DNA from: an uncultured Prevotellaceae bacterium
GTDB lineage: Bacteria > Bacteroidota > Bacteroidia > Bacteroidales > Bacteroidaceae
Length of the DNA stretch: 42,822 nt
Direction: 5' to 3'
NCBI GenBank assembly: GCA_947169245.1
Contig: CAMVPA010000030.1
Span: 1 to 42,822 of the forward strand
Part shown: positions 24,340-33,163 of the stretch, one piece after another
How the letters are laid out: every line of letters starts with the position of its first letter
Position numbering within the stretch: position 1 is the stretch's first letter
Notes under the pieces: model-generated
Databases searched by the model: none
What the model was told of the DNA's origin: nothing
Seen by the model: the letters and a program-made list of their open reading frames with translations, nothing else
Program-made: the position numbers and the translations under genes

Positions 24340-25108
24340 AAGAAACCTTGCTACGGCAACACTCGGTACCATCGGAGCGGACGATGCGGACGCAATAGTC
24401 GTTCTGCGTCGTCTGCTCTCTATAGAATGAAAGACGGTCGCCCTGATGGGCTTCGGCCACGTAGGCTATCTCGAACCGTCGTATCTGATTTCCCCTATAC
24501 CACTCTAAGTCCCAGAGGTCAAGCACATGCTCAATGTACTTGACTGAGTTGATGTGACCATTGATATCCACATCATTATAATAGGTGTCGATGGTGCGCA
24601 CGAGTTGTGCCTCATCCCCCATTTTCACACGACCGCCCTTGGCGATGGGACACTCCTTGTCGTTCACAATCCAGTCGTTGATGGCCCCATCGTCTACCGA
24701 GAGAATGTCGGTAGGCTGGCGCGTCTCGGTATCAATCATCGCCCAGATGCTCCGCCCATAGCCGTAGACTTTCTTAGAAGTAAGTGGCGAGTGGTGAGAG
24801 GTAAGAGCGTCGTCTTCTCCAACGACGGCAAAATTACGCGAAGTGAAGTAACGCATGGCGGACTCCACCCATGTCTCGACGCGGAACTTCGTATACTGCT
24901 GGGGCATCTCAGCCATCTCGATGGCGAGGCGCGAAAGCACCCAGGAGCGGTTTATCGTCATCAGGCGTTTCATGCCGAAGCCACGGTCGGTGGAGTGGAA
25001 GTCGGCTGCGTTGAGCATGTGGTTGCCGAGATGTCCCATGAACAGTTGTCCACTGAAGTCACAGTGGAAGGGCTCGGCCATGAATTCGTAACTGCCAACC
25101 TTATCCAT
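24323..25108 (-). CDS. Acyl-ACP thioesterase (FatA/FatB family)
   Basis: This 261-residue double-hotdog thioesterase hydrolyses acyl-ACP to free fatty acids. The N-terminal hotdog has FHCDFSGQLFMGHLGNHML and TINRSWVLSRLAIEM. The second has YNDVDINGHINSVKYIEH, the D-N-H active-site pattern of the family. Residues about 100-111 (ALTSHHSPLTSK) between the two hotdogs come from a heptanucleotide repeat. It is the last gene of the ilvD-ilvB-ilvH unit, overlapping ilvH by 8 nt, an arrangement familiar from Bacteroidales although its link to branched-chain amino acid synthesis is unexplained. Confidence 0.88.
   Translation of the reverse strand: MDKVGSYEFMAEPFHCDFSGQLFMGHLGNHMLNAADFHSTDRGFGMKRLMTINRSWVLSRLAIEMAEMPQQYTKFRVETWVESAMRYFTSRNFAVVGEDDALTSHHSPLTSKKVYGYGRSIWAMIDTETRQPTDILSVDDGAINDWIVNDKECPIAKGGRVKMGDEAQLVRTIDTYYNDVDINGHINSVKYIEHVLDLWDLEWYRGNQIRRFEIAYVAEAHQGDRLSFYREQTTQNDYCVRIVRSDGTECCRSKVSFRPTL
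24776..24810 (-). repeat. Heptanucleotide-type repeat inside the thioesterase gene
   Basis: About five units (plus strand AGTAAGT, GGCGAGT, GGTGAGA, GGTAAGA). The plus orientation contains stops in some frames; the coding strand reads the stop-free complement. Confidence 0.7.
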
Positions 25109-25643
25109 TTCCTCTCTCCTCTAAGAATGCGCTGACCTGCTCCTGCATGCCTCGCGTAACGGCAATACGTCCACTACGGGTGTACTGCAACACACAGCCA
25201 AAGGCATCAAGGGCGCGATAAAGCGAAATGATATCCTCGGTAATGCCATGCTTCATAACGATGGTATAGGTTGGGTTCACCTCGATGATATGCGCATCGA
25301 AACGGCGAACCGTACGGGAAATCTCCGAATTCTCCAGCACGTTCTCAGTAGAGAGTTTGTAGAGTCCCGACTCACGGATAAACAATTGGTCGTCAGTAAA
25401 ATAGTTGGCCTTGACAACGTCAATCTTCTTCTCTATCTGCCGCGTAATCTTCACGATTTGGTCCTCGTCGCTCCACGCGGTGATTGTGTACTTGTGGACT
25501 CCCGGGATGCTGGAGGCCGACACATTCAGACTCTCGATGTTCACCTGACGGCGCGTGAAGACGGCCGTTATCTGGTTCAATATACCGGCCACGTTCTCTG
25601 AATAGACCAGCAGGGTATATAGTTTCTCCTTATTATCTTTCAT
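25101..25643 (-). CDS. ilvH: Acetolactate synthase, regulatory (small) subunit
   Basis: This 180-residue subunit activates IlvB and confers valine feedback inhibition. The N-terminal ACT domain is clear (LYTLLVYSENVAGILNQITA, then RRQVNIESLNVS), followed by the C-terminal ACT-like domain with HGITEDIISLYRAL. I start at the ATG at 25643; a GTG one codon earlier is possible. It follows ilvB by about 10 nt and its end overlaps the thioesterase start. Confidence 0.95.
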   Translation of the reverse strand: MKDNKEKLYTLLVYSENVAGILNQITAVFTRRQVNIESLNVSASSIPGVHKYTITAWSDEDQIVKITRQIEKKIDVVKANYFTDDQLFIRESGLYKLSTENVLENSEISRTVRRFDAHIIEVNPTYTIVMKHGITEDIISLYRALDAFGCVLQYTRSGRIAVTRGMQEQVSAFLEERGNG

Positions 25644-25655
25644 CACATTTCACTT

Positions 25656-27362
25656 CTATATCTCCAGCTTCATTTCATCAACATTCATGCCCGGCGGCGT
25701 CATCGGCAATACATTGTCCTCTTCCTTGATGGCACACTCGAGGATGAAAGGACCGTCGGTCGTCAGCATGCGCTCCACGGCGGCAGCCAAGTCCTTACGG
25801 TCGGTGACGGCCTGATAGGGAATGTCATAGCCCTGTGCTATCAGCTCATAGCAGGGGTTCATCATCTTGGTGAACGACTTGCGGCGCAGCCAGAACATGT
25901 CCTGCCACTGGCGCACGTTGCCCAAGTAGTGGTTGTTCATCAGTATCATCTTCACGGGGGCTTTCTGCTCCATGATGGTGCCCAACTCCTCTATACACAT
26001 TTGGAAGCCGCCGTCGCCCATAAAGCAGCAAACCTGACGTTCGGGAGCAGCAAAGGTGGCGCCAATGGCTGCAGGCATGCCGTAGCCCATGGTTCCCAAG
26101 CCTCCGCTGGTACAGATGCTGCGCTTATGATGGTATTTGAAGTAGCGAGTAGCAAAGAGCTGGTTCTGTCCCACATCGGTCACGAGTATCGCATCATCGG
26201 ATGCCTGTTCAGCCACCGCATTTACCACTTCGCCCATCAACAGCGGACCATCCTTGGGATGGATGGCGGGTTCAATGACCTTCGTGCGCTCCATCTCGTC
26301 AAGCTGTCTGAACGACTCACGCCACTCGGTGTGGGTATTCTTATTGACTAATGCCGTCAGGGCTGGCAGCGACTCCTTGCAGTCGGCCACCACAGCCACG
26401 TCGGTCTTCACGTTCTTGTCTATCTCGCTGTTGTCAATATCTAAGTGTATGACCTTCGCCTGCTTGGCGTATGTCTTCAGGTTGCCAGTCACACGGTCGC
26501 TGAAGCGCATACCGATGGCTATGAGCACATCGCACTCCTGTTCCTTCAGGTTGACGGCATAGTTGCCATGCATGCCGAGCATGCCAACGTTCAACGGATG
26601 GTTCGATGGCAGTGCCGAGAGCCCCAGCATGGTGCGGCCGGCAGGGATGTCGGCCTTCTCAAGCAGCGCCTTCAGTTCCTCCTGGGCGTTACCCAGTTCT
26701 ACGCCCTGTCCCACCAATGCCAAGGGCCGCTTCGCCTTGTTGATAAGCTCAGCAGCCTGTCTGACGGCCTCCTGATTGAGTTTCGGGTAAGGCACATAAG
26801 AGCGCACGAAGTCGACCTTCTTTGGTTCCCAGTCTATCTCCTCGACCTGTGCATTCTTGGCGAAGTCGAGCACCACAGGGCCTGGTCGCCCCGTACGAGC
26901 AATATAGAAGGCACGACTGACGGCCCAGGCCACATCCTCGGCATGACGTATCTGGTACGACCATTTCGATATAGGCTGCGACACACCCACAAGGTCAACC
27001 TCCTGAAAAGCATCGGTGCCCAGTGCCGTTATGGGTACCTGACCGGCAATGACGACGATGGGGGTTGAGTCGAGCATGGCGTCAGCGATACCCGTCAGCG
27101 TGTTAGTGACACCAGGGCCGCTGGTGACGAGTGCCACCCCCACCTTACCCGACACTCGGGCATAGCCCTCAGCAGCGTGGGCAGCGCCCTGTTCGTGGCG
27201 CACCAGTATATGGTCAAAACATTTCTTCTCTCCTCGAGTGTAGTCGAACAGCGCATCGTAAACGGGCATTATCGAGCCGCCGGGGTAGCCAAAGATGGTT
27301 TTAACGCCTTCAGCCTGCAACGCTCGCATCAGCGCTTTCGATCCTGTTATTCTGTCTCTCAT
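25656..27362 (-). CDS. ilvB: Acetolactate synthase, catalytic (large) subunit
   Basis: This 568-residue TPP enzyme makes acetolactate or acetohydroxybutyrate, the first common step to valine, leucine and isoleucine. The N-terminal domain has IFGYPGGSIMPVYDAL and the catalytic Glu in LVRHEQGAAHAAEGYAR. The middle FAD domain contains GNYAVNLKEQECDVLIAIG. The C-terminal TPP/Mg motif is FMGDGGFQM...MNNHYLGNVRQWQ. Length matches the family. It lies between ilvD and ilvH on the minus strand in one operon. Confidence 0.97.
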   Translation of the reverse strand: MRDRITGSKALMRALQAEGVKTIFGYPGGSIMPVYDALFDYTRGEKKCFDHILVRHEQGAAHAAEGYARVSGKVGVALVTSGPGVTNTLTGIADAMLDSTPIVVIAGQVPITALGTDAFQEVDLVGVSQPISKWSYQIRHAEDVAWAVSRAFYIARTGRPGPVVLDFAKNAQVEEIDWEPKKVDFVRSYVPYPKLNQEAVRQAAELINKAKRPLALVGQGVELGNAQEELKALLEKADIPAGRTMLGLSALPSNHPLNVGMLGMHGNYAVNLKEQECDVLIAIGMRFSDRVTGNLKTYAKQAKVIHLDIDNSEIDKNVKTDVAVVADCKESLPALTALVNKNTHTEWRESFRQLDEMERTKVIEPAIHPKDGPLLMGEVVNAVAEQASDDAILVTDVGQNQLFATRYFKYHHKRSICTSGGLGTMGYGMPAAIGATFAAPERQVCCFMGDGGFQMCIEELGTIMEQKAPVKMILMNNHYLGNVRQWQDMFWLRRKSFTKMMNPCYELIAQGYDIPYQAVTDRKDLAAAVERMLTTDGPFILECAIKEEDNVLPMTPPGMNVDEMKLEI

Positions 27363-27403
27363 TGTTCTTTGTTATTCTAATTATATTAGTGAGAATAGTC
27401 AAA

Positions 27404-29215
27404 CTAGTCAATTATTCTCACGCCTCCCTTGTCGGCCGAGCTGACGCTCTGGGCGTAGGCACGCAGGGCCTTCGAGACCACGCGCTTGCGCTTCAGCGGC
27501 TGTTGTTCGCGGGCGGCCAGCTCCTCGTCGGTGAGCTTCACATTAATGCTGCGCGAGGGAATGTCGATGACGATGATGTCGCCGTCCTTGATCTTGCCGA
27601 TATTGCCGCCATTAGCAGCCTCGGGCGAAATGTGACCTATGGAGAGGCCGCTGGTGCCGCCCGAGAAGCGACCGTCGGTAATCAGGGCACACTCCTTGCC
27701 CATGTGCATCGACTTGATATAAGAGGTGGGATAGAGCATCTCCTGCATGCCGGGGCCTCCCTTCGGGCCTTCGTGAGTAATAACGACGCAGTCGCCCTTC
27801 TTCACCTTGCCACCCAGAATACCCTCGCAGGCATCTTCCTGAGAGTCGAACACCACAGCAGGTCCCTCGAAGTGCCACAGAGCCTCGTCGACGCCGGCGG
27901 TCTTCACCACACAGCCGTCCTGGGCGATGTTGCCGAAGAGAACGGCCAGACCGCCATCCTTCGTGTAGGCATGTTCCAGGTCGCGGATACAGCCGTTCTC
28001 ACGGTCTGCATCCAATGACGGATACAGCTCGCCCTGGCTACCCATCTTCGTAGAGAAGCGGTTGCCAGGTGCTGAGAAATAGATATGTGCCGGATGGGCT
28101 ATTTGCGGCTTATTCACAATCTGCGAAAAATCGTAGGTCCGCATGGCCTCTTCGAGTGTGAAGCCGTCCACACGCATGGTACTGCCATCGATGAGTCCGC
28201 CCTTTGAGAGTTCTCGCAGGATGCCCAGTATACCACCTGCACGATTGCACTCCTGAACGCTGTACTTCTGCGTGTTGGGAGCCAGCTTACACAGACAGGG
28301 CACACGGCGTGACAATTCGTCGATGTCCTTCATCGTGAAGTCGGTGCCAGCCTCCTGTGCTACGGCCAACAGGTGCAGCACGGTATTGGTCGAACCGCCC
28401 ATGGCAATGTCGAGCGCCATGGCATTCATGAAGGCCTTGCGGGTGGCAATGTTGCGGGGCAGCACGCTCTCGTCGCCGTCCTCGTAGTAGGCCAGGGCAT
28501 TCTGTACCACCTGACGGGCAGCACGTTTGAAGAGCTCCACACGCTCAGTATGTGTAGCCAGGATGGTACCGTTACCGGGCAGGCTCAGTCCGATGGCCTC
28601 TGTCAGCGAGTTCATCGAGTTGGCGGTAAACATGCCTGAGCACGAGCCGCAACCGGGACAGGCGCAGCCTTCCAGCTCCTTCATCTCCTCGTCGCTGACG
28701 CTGGGGTCGGCGCCCTTCACCATGGCCGTAATCAGGTCAGCATTCTCGCCGCGCCAGCGCCCAGCCTCCATCGGTCCGCCACTGACAAACACGGCGGGGA
28801 TGTTCAGACGCATGGCAGCCATCAGCATGCCGGGGGTCACCTTGTCACAGTTCGATATGCAGATCATGGCGTCGGCCTTGTGGGCGTTGACCATGTATTC
28901 CACCGAGTCGGCGATGATGTCGCGTGAGGGCAGCGAGTAGAGCATGCCGTCGTGACCCATGGCGATGCCGTCGTCGATGGCGATGGTGTTAAACTCGGCA
29001 GCATAACAGCCGAGCGCTTCTATCTCCTCGCGGACAATCTGACCAATCTCATGCAGATGTGTGTGACCGGGCACAAACTGTGTGAACGAGTTGACAATGG
29101 CAATGATAGGTTTGCCAAACTGCTCATGCTTCATGCCCGTAGCCACCCAAAGGGCACGGGCTCCCGCCATACGGCGACCTTCTGTGCACACGGCACTGCG
29201 TAACTGATGTTTCAT
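27404..29215 (-). CDS. ilvD: Dihydroxy-acid dehydratase
   Basis: This 603-residue Fe-S dehydratase converts dihydroxyisovalerate or dihydroxymethylvalerate to the 2-oxoacids. Cluster ligands are visible in [11 protein letters not shown] and [17 protein letters not shown], with [12 protein letters not shown] and [19 protein letters not shown] near the substrate and metal site. It is the first gene of the ilvD-ilvB-ilvH-thioesterase operon and is preceded by a good promoter. The reductoisomerase ilvC, often at the end of this operon in Bacteroides, is not in this window. Confidence 0.97.
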   Translation of the reverse strand: MKHQLRSAVCTEGRRMAGARALWVATGMKHEQFGKPIIAIVNSFTQFVPGHTHLHEIGQIVREEIEALGCYAAEFNTIAIDDGIAMGHDGMLYSLPSRDIIADSVEYMVNAHKADAMICISNCDKVTPGMLMAAMRLNIPAVFVSGGPMEAGRWRGENADLITAMVKGADPSVSDEEMKELEGCACPGCGSCSGMFTANSMNSLTEAIGLSLPGNGTILATHTERVELFKRAARQVVQNALAYYEDGDESVLPRNIATRKAFMNAMALDIAMGGSTNTVLHLLAVAQEAGTDFTMKDIDELSRRVPCLCKLAPNTQKYSVQECNRAGGILGILRELSKGGLIDGSTMRVDGFTLEEAMRTYDFSQIVNKPQIAHPAHIYFSAPGNRFSTKMGSQGELYPSLDADRENGCIRDLEHAYTKDGGLAVLFGNIAQDGCVVKTAGVDEALWHFEGPAVVFDSQEDACEGILGGKVKKGDCVVITHEGPKGGPGMQEMLYPTSYIKSMHMGKECALITDGRFSGGTSGLSIGHISPEAANGGNIGKIKDGDIIVIDIPSRSINVKLTDEELAAREQQPLKRKRVVSKALRAYAQSVSSADKGGVRIID

Positions 29216-29240
29216 AAGTAGGAATCATTATTTGAAGCGG

Positions 29241-29271
29241 CAAAATTACACTTTTTCCATCAATTATCCAA
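29241..29271 (-). promoter_or_regulatory. Promoter for the ilv operon
   Basis: On the minus strand TTGG (29271-29268), exactly 19 nt, then TAATTTTG (29248-29241), a near-perfect Bacteroidetes promoter. The ATG follows 25 nt later. The short leader has no room for a leader peptide or attenuator. Confidence 0.7.
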
Positions 29272-29309
29272 CGAATCAGCGTTTTTTTTGCCTTAAAGCA
29301 GGAAAATTG

Positions 29310-30596
29310 TCACTCTTCGGTGGCGGGCAACGGATGTTTCACGTCCTCCTTGATGCCAAGACGCTTCAGTTCGCTGGCTTTCTGCAGGATGCCACGCGTG
29401 CCGTCGACCGACTTCTGCATATCCGCGAAATCGGTGCTGAGCGTCTCAATGTCGCGCCCGATTTTCTGGGCACGTTCAGCAAAAAGACCGATGCGCGAGA
29501 CGAGCTGTTCGGCCAGTCCCACGATTTTTTTCTGGTTCTCCGTCTGGTTGTGCTGACGCCATGCTATCTGTATCATACGCAGGATAGCAAAGAGATTCTG
29601 CGTACTGGAAATGAAAACCTTCTTCTCGAAAGCGTCCGTCCACAGCTTCGGGTCGCGCGCCAGTGCCACCTGCAAGGCGGCCTCGTTGGGCACGTACATG
29701 ATGACAAAGTCAATGGCGGTGCGCGGCTGCTGTATGTAGCGGCTGTAGTCCTTGGCCGCCAGTTCCTTGACGTGTGAGCGGACACTCTGCACATGGCGGT
29801 CGAGCATCTGCATCTTCAGGGCATCAGCGGTCTCGTTGACATAGTCGTAGTAGGCCTTGATGCTGACCTTGGCATCAATGACCACGTCCTGATTGCCAGG
29901 ATAATGAAGCACGACGTCGGGACGCATGGTGCGGCCGGTGTCCTCGTTGCGCACGATGAAACCATCCTGGTCAGTGATGGTGTCCTGGATGTCGTAGTCG
30001 AAACCACGTTTGAAGCCTTGCGAGTCGAGCAGGTCCTGCAGCACCAGCTCGCCCCAGTCGCCTGCCTGCTTCGAGTCGCCGCGCAGGGCATTGGTCAGAC
30101 GGGTTGCCGTCTGACCCATTTTCTCAGTCTGCTCCCCTAACTGCCGGAGGCGTTCTGTCAGCGAGGCAGCCGTCTTGGCCGACTCGCGGTCGCTCTCCAT
30201 GATGACTTTCTGTAGTTCGATGAAGTTGTCGTTGATAGGTTTGGTGACATGCTCCATGGCCTCACGGTTCTGCTGGCGCAGCTGGTCGCTGGTTTTCGAG
30301 AGCACTGTCGTCGCCAGATTCTGAAACTGCTCACGCACGACGTTCAGCTGCTCGTCGAACTGCTGCTGGCGCAGTGACTGCTGCTCGTCAAACTGTTGCT
30401 GACGGAGTGTCAGCTGCTCATCGAACTGCCGTTGGCGAAGGTTGGTCTCCGAGGCATGCTGCTGGCGCAGCAGCTCCAGCTCACGGCCCTTCGTCTCGTC
30501 CTTGACACGCAGGTCTGTCAGCCGCCTATTCAGTATGATATAGGTGACGACGGCCCCAACAGCCAAGCCAAGCAGCACACACAGCGTCTCTATCAT
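29310..30596 (-). CDS. rmuC: RmuC-family DNA recombination protein
   Basis: This 428-residue protein has an N-terminal membrane anchor (LCVLLGLAVGAVVTYIIL), a long coiled coil (about residues 25-170) and the C-terminal RmuC nuclease-like domain with GDWGELVLQDLLDSQGF, MRPDVVLHYPGN and VVIDAKVSIKAYYDY. RmuC limits inversion at short inverted repeats in E. coli; biochemical activity is inferred. The coiled coil holds three tandem 11-residue units of the type LRQQQFDEQLN (DNA unit 33 nt, about 30335-30435). The start codon overlaps the stop of the upstream outer-membrane protein gene (ATGA), indicating translational coupling. Confidence 0.92.
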   Translation of the reverse strand: MIETLCVLLGLAVGAVVTYIILNRRLTDLRVKDETKGRELELLRQQHASETNLRQRQFDEQLTLRQQQFDEQQSLRQQQFDEQLNVVREQFQNLATTVLSKTSDQLRQQNREAMEHVTKPINDNFIELQKVIMESDRESAKTAASLTERLRQLGEQTEKMGQTATRLTNALRGDSKQAGDWGELVLQDLLDSQGFKRGFDYDIQDTITDQDGFIVRNEDTGRTMRPDVVLHYPGNQDVVIDAKVSIKAYYDYVNETADALKMQMLDRHVQSVRSHVKELAAKDYSRYIQQPRTAIDFVIMYVPNEAALQVALARDPKLWTDAFEKKVFISSTQNLFAILRMIQIAWRQHNQTENQKKIVGLAEQLVSRIGLFAERAQKIGRDIETLSTDFADMQKSVDGTRGILQKASELKRLGIKEDVKHPLPATEE

Positions 30597-31441
30597 CTGA
30601 GATTCTCTTGATTGGGAACTTCCTCCTCGGTGGCGGGTTTTGCCTGACGGGCTTTCTCCAGTTCCTCACGCAGTTCACTGATGGTACGTGTGTCACGAGC
30701 CAAAGCTTTCTCCTTCTCGCGCAGGTCATAGCGCAACTCATTGAGCATCTGGTTGGTCTTGTCTATCTCGTACTGGTTCAGCACGACCACGCGCTCAAAG
30801 TTGTGCGTGCCGTTGCTGTTGGGCAGCTTGTAGTTAACACCTATGTTCAGCTGAAGGTCAGACGCGTTCTTATTGTACTTCAAGCCGTCGAAGCCCTCAC
30901 CGTTCAGCGTATAGACGATGGCAGGCTCCAGGAAGAGCTGCCAGGCGCGCTCCTTGCCCAGATTCCAGGCAAAGTCGAGCGCCATCTTCGACGTAACGGA
31001 ATTATGGTCGCGGCCAGAATCACTCTTCGTACCGAATGTACGCCCCCATCCCAGCGCCGGAATGGCAATGACCTCGATGCGGCGAGGCTGCAACTGGTAG
31101 CCGCCAAAGAAATTGCTCAGATTGACGGTTGCCATCATCGACGTGTTGAAGAACTGCACAAAGGTGCCGCGCTTCTCGTTGGGCTTATTGTCCATGTAGG
31201 CATTACCCTCGACGGCTATGCCGAAGACGGGCGTCAGCCAGCGCCCCACACGCAGCGAAGCCTCGGGGTTCGAATGATTGCCCCAGTAGCCGTCAGTCGT
31301 CAATACAGCAGTGCCGCCATTGACACCAATATACCAATTATCTGTCAGTTTGCTCTCAGCGAGCGTCGTCTTTATGGCAGGCTGTGCGACGGCTCCTGTC
31401 GCCACCATCATTGCTGCCATGACAAGCATCTGTTTCATCAT
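30593..31441 (-). CDS. Outer-membrane beta-barrel protein with C-terminal coiled coil
   Basis: From the ATG at 31441 this is a 282-residue exported protein: signal peptide MMKQMLVMAAMMVATGAVAQ, then alternating strands (NWYIGVNGGTAVLT, GIAVEGNAYM, MALDFAWNLG, QLNIGVNYKL) that look like a small beta-barrel. A charged helical tail (NEIRYDLREKEKAL-like, about residues 215-282) could reach into the periplasm, as in OmpA-type proteins, though I see no OmpA domain. Reading further upstream gives only a repeat- and antisense-derived extension, so the signal peptide fixes the start. It is coupled to rmuC by a 4-nt overlap. Confidence 0.8.
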   Translation of the reverse strand: MMKQMLVMAAMMVATGAVAQPAIKTTLAESKLTDNWYIGVNGGTAVLTTDGYWGNHSNPEASLRVGRWLTPVFGIAVEGNAYMDNKPNEKRGTFVQFFNTSMMATVNLSNFFGGYQLQPRRIEVIAIPALGWGRTFGTKSDSGRDHNSVTSKMALDFAWNLGKERAWQLFLEPAIVYTLNGEGFDGLKYNKNASDLQLNIGVNYKLPNSNGTHNFERVVVLNQYEIDKTNQMLNELRYDLREKEKALARDTRTISELREELEKARQAKPATEEEVPNQENLR

Positions 31442-31470
31442 TATCTCATAAAAATGTTTGTTAAACGGCG

Positions 31471-31502
31471 GCAAAGTTACACATTTTTTCGTAACTTTGC
31501 AA
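31471..31502. promoter_or_regulatory. Palindromic divergent promoters of the outer-membrane protein gene and cobU
   Basis: GCAAAGTTAC (31471-31480) and GTAACTTTGC (31491-31500) form a perfect 10-bp inverted repeat. Each arm is a TAACTTTG -7 box for one strand. For the leftward promoter a TTG (31502-31500) lies 20 nt from its -7 box, inside the other promoter. For cobU the -7 box ends 11 nt before the ATG, so its leader is only a few nucleotides long. Confidence 0.65.
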
Positions 31503-31510
31503 GCGGATAT

Positions 31511-32047
31511 ATGAAAAAGATTATTCTTATCACCGGCGGACAACGCTCTGGCAAGAGCACAAAAGCCGAAGAACTGGCCCTTAGCATGACCGATAATCCT
31601 GTCTACATGGCTACGGCGCACGTCTGGGACGACGAGTTCCGCCAGCGGGTAGTCATGCACCAGCAACGGCGTGGCCCACAATGGACCAACATTGAGGAGG
31701 AACGCCAACTGAGCCGCCACGACGTCACAGGACGGGTGGTGGTTGTCGATTGCATCACCCTGTGGCTCACGAACCTTTTGTTTGCAGCGAGCACCGGCGA
31801 TTCGGAGTCGCCCGACATTCTCCCTATCCTCCAGCTTGCCCAGCAGGAGTTCGACCGCTTCACCAGTCAGGATGCCACCTTTATCTTCGTCACCAACGAG
31901 ATTGGCTCTGGTGGCGTCAGCGCCAATGCCGTGCAGCGCCGCTTCACCGACCTGCAGGGATGGATGAACCAGTATGTGGCAGCCCGGGCCGATGAGGTGA
32001 TTCTCATGGTGAGCGGCATACCTGTGGTAGTTAGAAATGAGAAATGA
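31511..32047 (+). CDS. cobU: Adenosylcobinamide kinase/adenosylcobinamide-phosphate guanylyltransferase CobU
   Basis: CobU phosphorylates adenosylcobinamide and transfers GMP, yielding adenosylcobinamide-GDP for lower-ligand attachment. The 178-residue protein begins MKKIILITGGQRSGKSTKAE with the P-loop, then YMATAHVWDDEF, VVMHQQRR with the guanylation His, and VVVDCITLWLTNLL. FVTNEIGSGG is a further family motif. The last residues (RNEK) and the stop come from a heptanucleotide repeat. It is first in cobU-cobT-cobS. A longer reading frame upstream is antisense to the outer-membrane gene and is not used. Confidence 0.95.
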   Translation: MKKIILITGGQRSGKSTKAEELALSMTDNPVYMATAHVWDDEFRQRVVMHQQRRGPQWTNIEEERQLSRHDVTGRVVVVDCITLWLTNLLFAASTGDSESPDILPILQLAQQEFDRFTSQDATFIFVTNEIGSGGVSANAVQRRFTDLQGWMNQYVAARADEVILMVSGIPVVVRNEK

Positions 32048-32080
32048 GGAATGAGAAATGAGAAATGAGAGGTGAGAGAT
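32031..32080 (+). repeat. Heptanucleotide repeat spanning the cobU stop and the cobU-cobT spacer
   Basis: Six to seven units of the GAGAAAT/GAGGAAT/GAGAGGT type begin in the last codons of cobU, supply its TGA and run up to the cobT ATG at 32081. Confidence 0.8.
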
Positions 32081-33163
32081 ATGATAACTTTCAAGATTGA
32101 GAAACCTGATGAAGGGCTGCGTGAGGCTATTCAAGCTAAGATTGACAACCTGAACAAGCCGAAGGGGTCGTTAGGCCTGCTGGAGGAACTGGCCATGCAG
32201 GTCTGTATGATACAACAGACGCTGACACCACAGCTCAGCCATCCCTGCCACCTGCTGTTGGGCGGCGACCACGGCATCGAGCGCGAAGGTGTCAGCGTGA
32301 GTCCACGCTGCGTGACATGGCAACAGATGCTGAACTTCACCCGCGGCGGCGGAGGCGTCAACATGTTCTGCCGCCAGCACGGGTTCCACCTGCGCATCGT
32401 CGACGTCGGCGTCGACTACGACTTCAGCACCACTCAACCTTCACCATCCGCTATCATCAATCGCAAGATAGCCCGCGGCACCCGCAATTTCCTCCATGAG
32501 CCCGCCATGACCGACGACGAATACTGGCAGGCCATCGGCATCGGTTCGCGCCTTGTTGACGACTGCCATACCGAAGGCTGCAACATCGTGAGCATCGGCG
32601 AGATGGGCATCGGCAACACATCGCCGTCAAGCATCTGGATGCACATCTTCTGCAACATTCCTTTGGACGAATGTATCGGTGCCGGTGCAGGACTCAACGA
32701 TGAGGGCATACGCCACAAGCGCCAAGTACTCTCGAAGGCCTTGGAGAACTACAACTCCCACCATCAGCCCGACTCTGCCGCTTTGCAGAGCCCTGACTCC
32801 AGCCACGCCCCTCTCCGCTACTTCGGCGGCTTCGAGATGGTGGCAGCCATCGGTGCCATGCTCCGTGCTGCCGAGTTGCACATGGTGGTGCTTGTCGACG
32901 GCTTCATCATGACGGCCTGCGCACTGGCCGCCGTCCACCTCTACCCCATGAGTCGCGACTACATGGTCTTTGCCCACTGTGGCGACGAGAGCGGCCACCG
33001 GTGCATGCTCAATGCCCTTGACGCCAAACCGCTACTACAGCTTGGCCTGCGACTGGGTGAGGGCACGGGAGCGCTCTGTGCCTACCCGCTTGTTGAGAGT
33101 GCAGTACGAATGATTAACGAAATGAATAACTTCGAGAATGCGAATATCACTAAATACTTCTGA
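32081..33163 (+). CDS. cobT: Nicotinate-nucleotide:dimethylbenzimidazole phosphoribosyltransferase CobT
   Basis: CobT makes alpha-ribazole phosphate, the activated lower ligand of cobalamin. The 360-residue protein has LNKPKGSLGLLEELA near the N-terminus, LGGDHGIEREGVS, TRGGGGVNMFCRQHG, IGEMGIGNTSPSS and the catalytic Glu in LRLGEGTGAL close to the C-terminus. I use the ATG at 32081; an in-frame GTG at 32072 lies in repeat DNA. Its end overlaps cobS by 26 nt. Confidence 0.95.
   Translation: MITFKIEKPDEGLREAIQAKIDNLNKPKGSLGLLEELAMQVCMIQQTLTPQLSHPCHLLLGGDHGIEREGVSVSPRCVTWQQMLNFTRGGGGVNMFCRQHGFHLRIVDVGVDYDFSTTQPSPSAIINRKIARGTRNFLHEPAMTDDEYWQAIGIGSRLVDDCHTEGCNIVSIGEMGIGNTSPSSIWMHIFCNIPLDECIGAGAGLNDEGIRHKRQVLSKALENYNSHHQPDSAALQSPDSSHAPLRYFGGFEMVAAIGAMLRAAELHMVVLVDGFIMTACALAAVHLYPMSRDYMVFAHCGDESGHRCMLNALDAKPLLQLGLRLGEGTGALCAYPLVESAVRMINEMNNFENANITKYF

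Noticed and set aside
29216..29309. Leader-peptide attenuation of the ilv operon
   Set aside because: The promoter lies only about 25 nt from the ilvD start, leaving no leader.
31442..31510. Possible cobalamin riboswitch upstream of cobU
   Set aside because: The whole intergenic space is 69 nt and is taken up by divergent promoters; no B12-box-like sequence or room for the aptamer.
30608..31510. Long plus-strand reading frame in front of cobU
   Set aside because: It is antisense to the outer-membrane protein gene, and the P-loop start MKKIILITGG at 31511 with its own promoter fixes the true start.
31442..32134. Upstream minus-strand extension of the outer-membrane protein frame
   Set aside because: The extension is antisense to cobU and contains repeat-derived ISHLSFLISH peptides; the signal peptide at 31441 marks the start.
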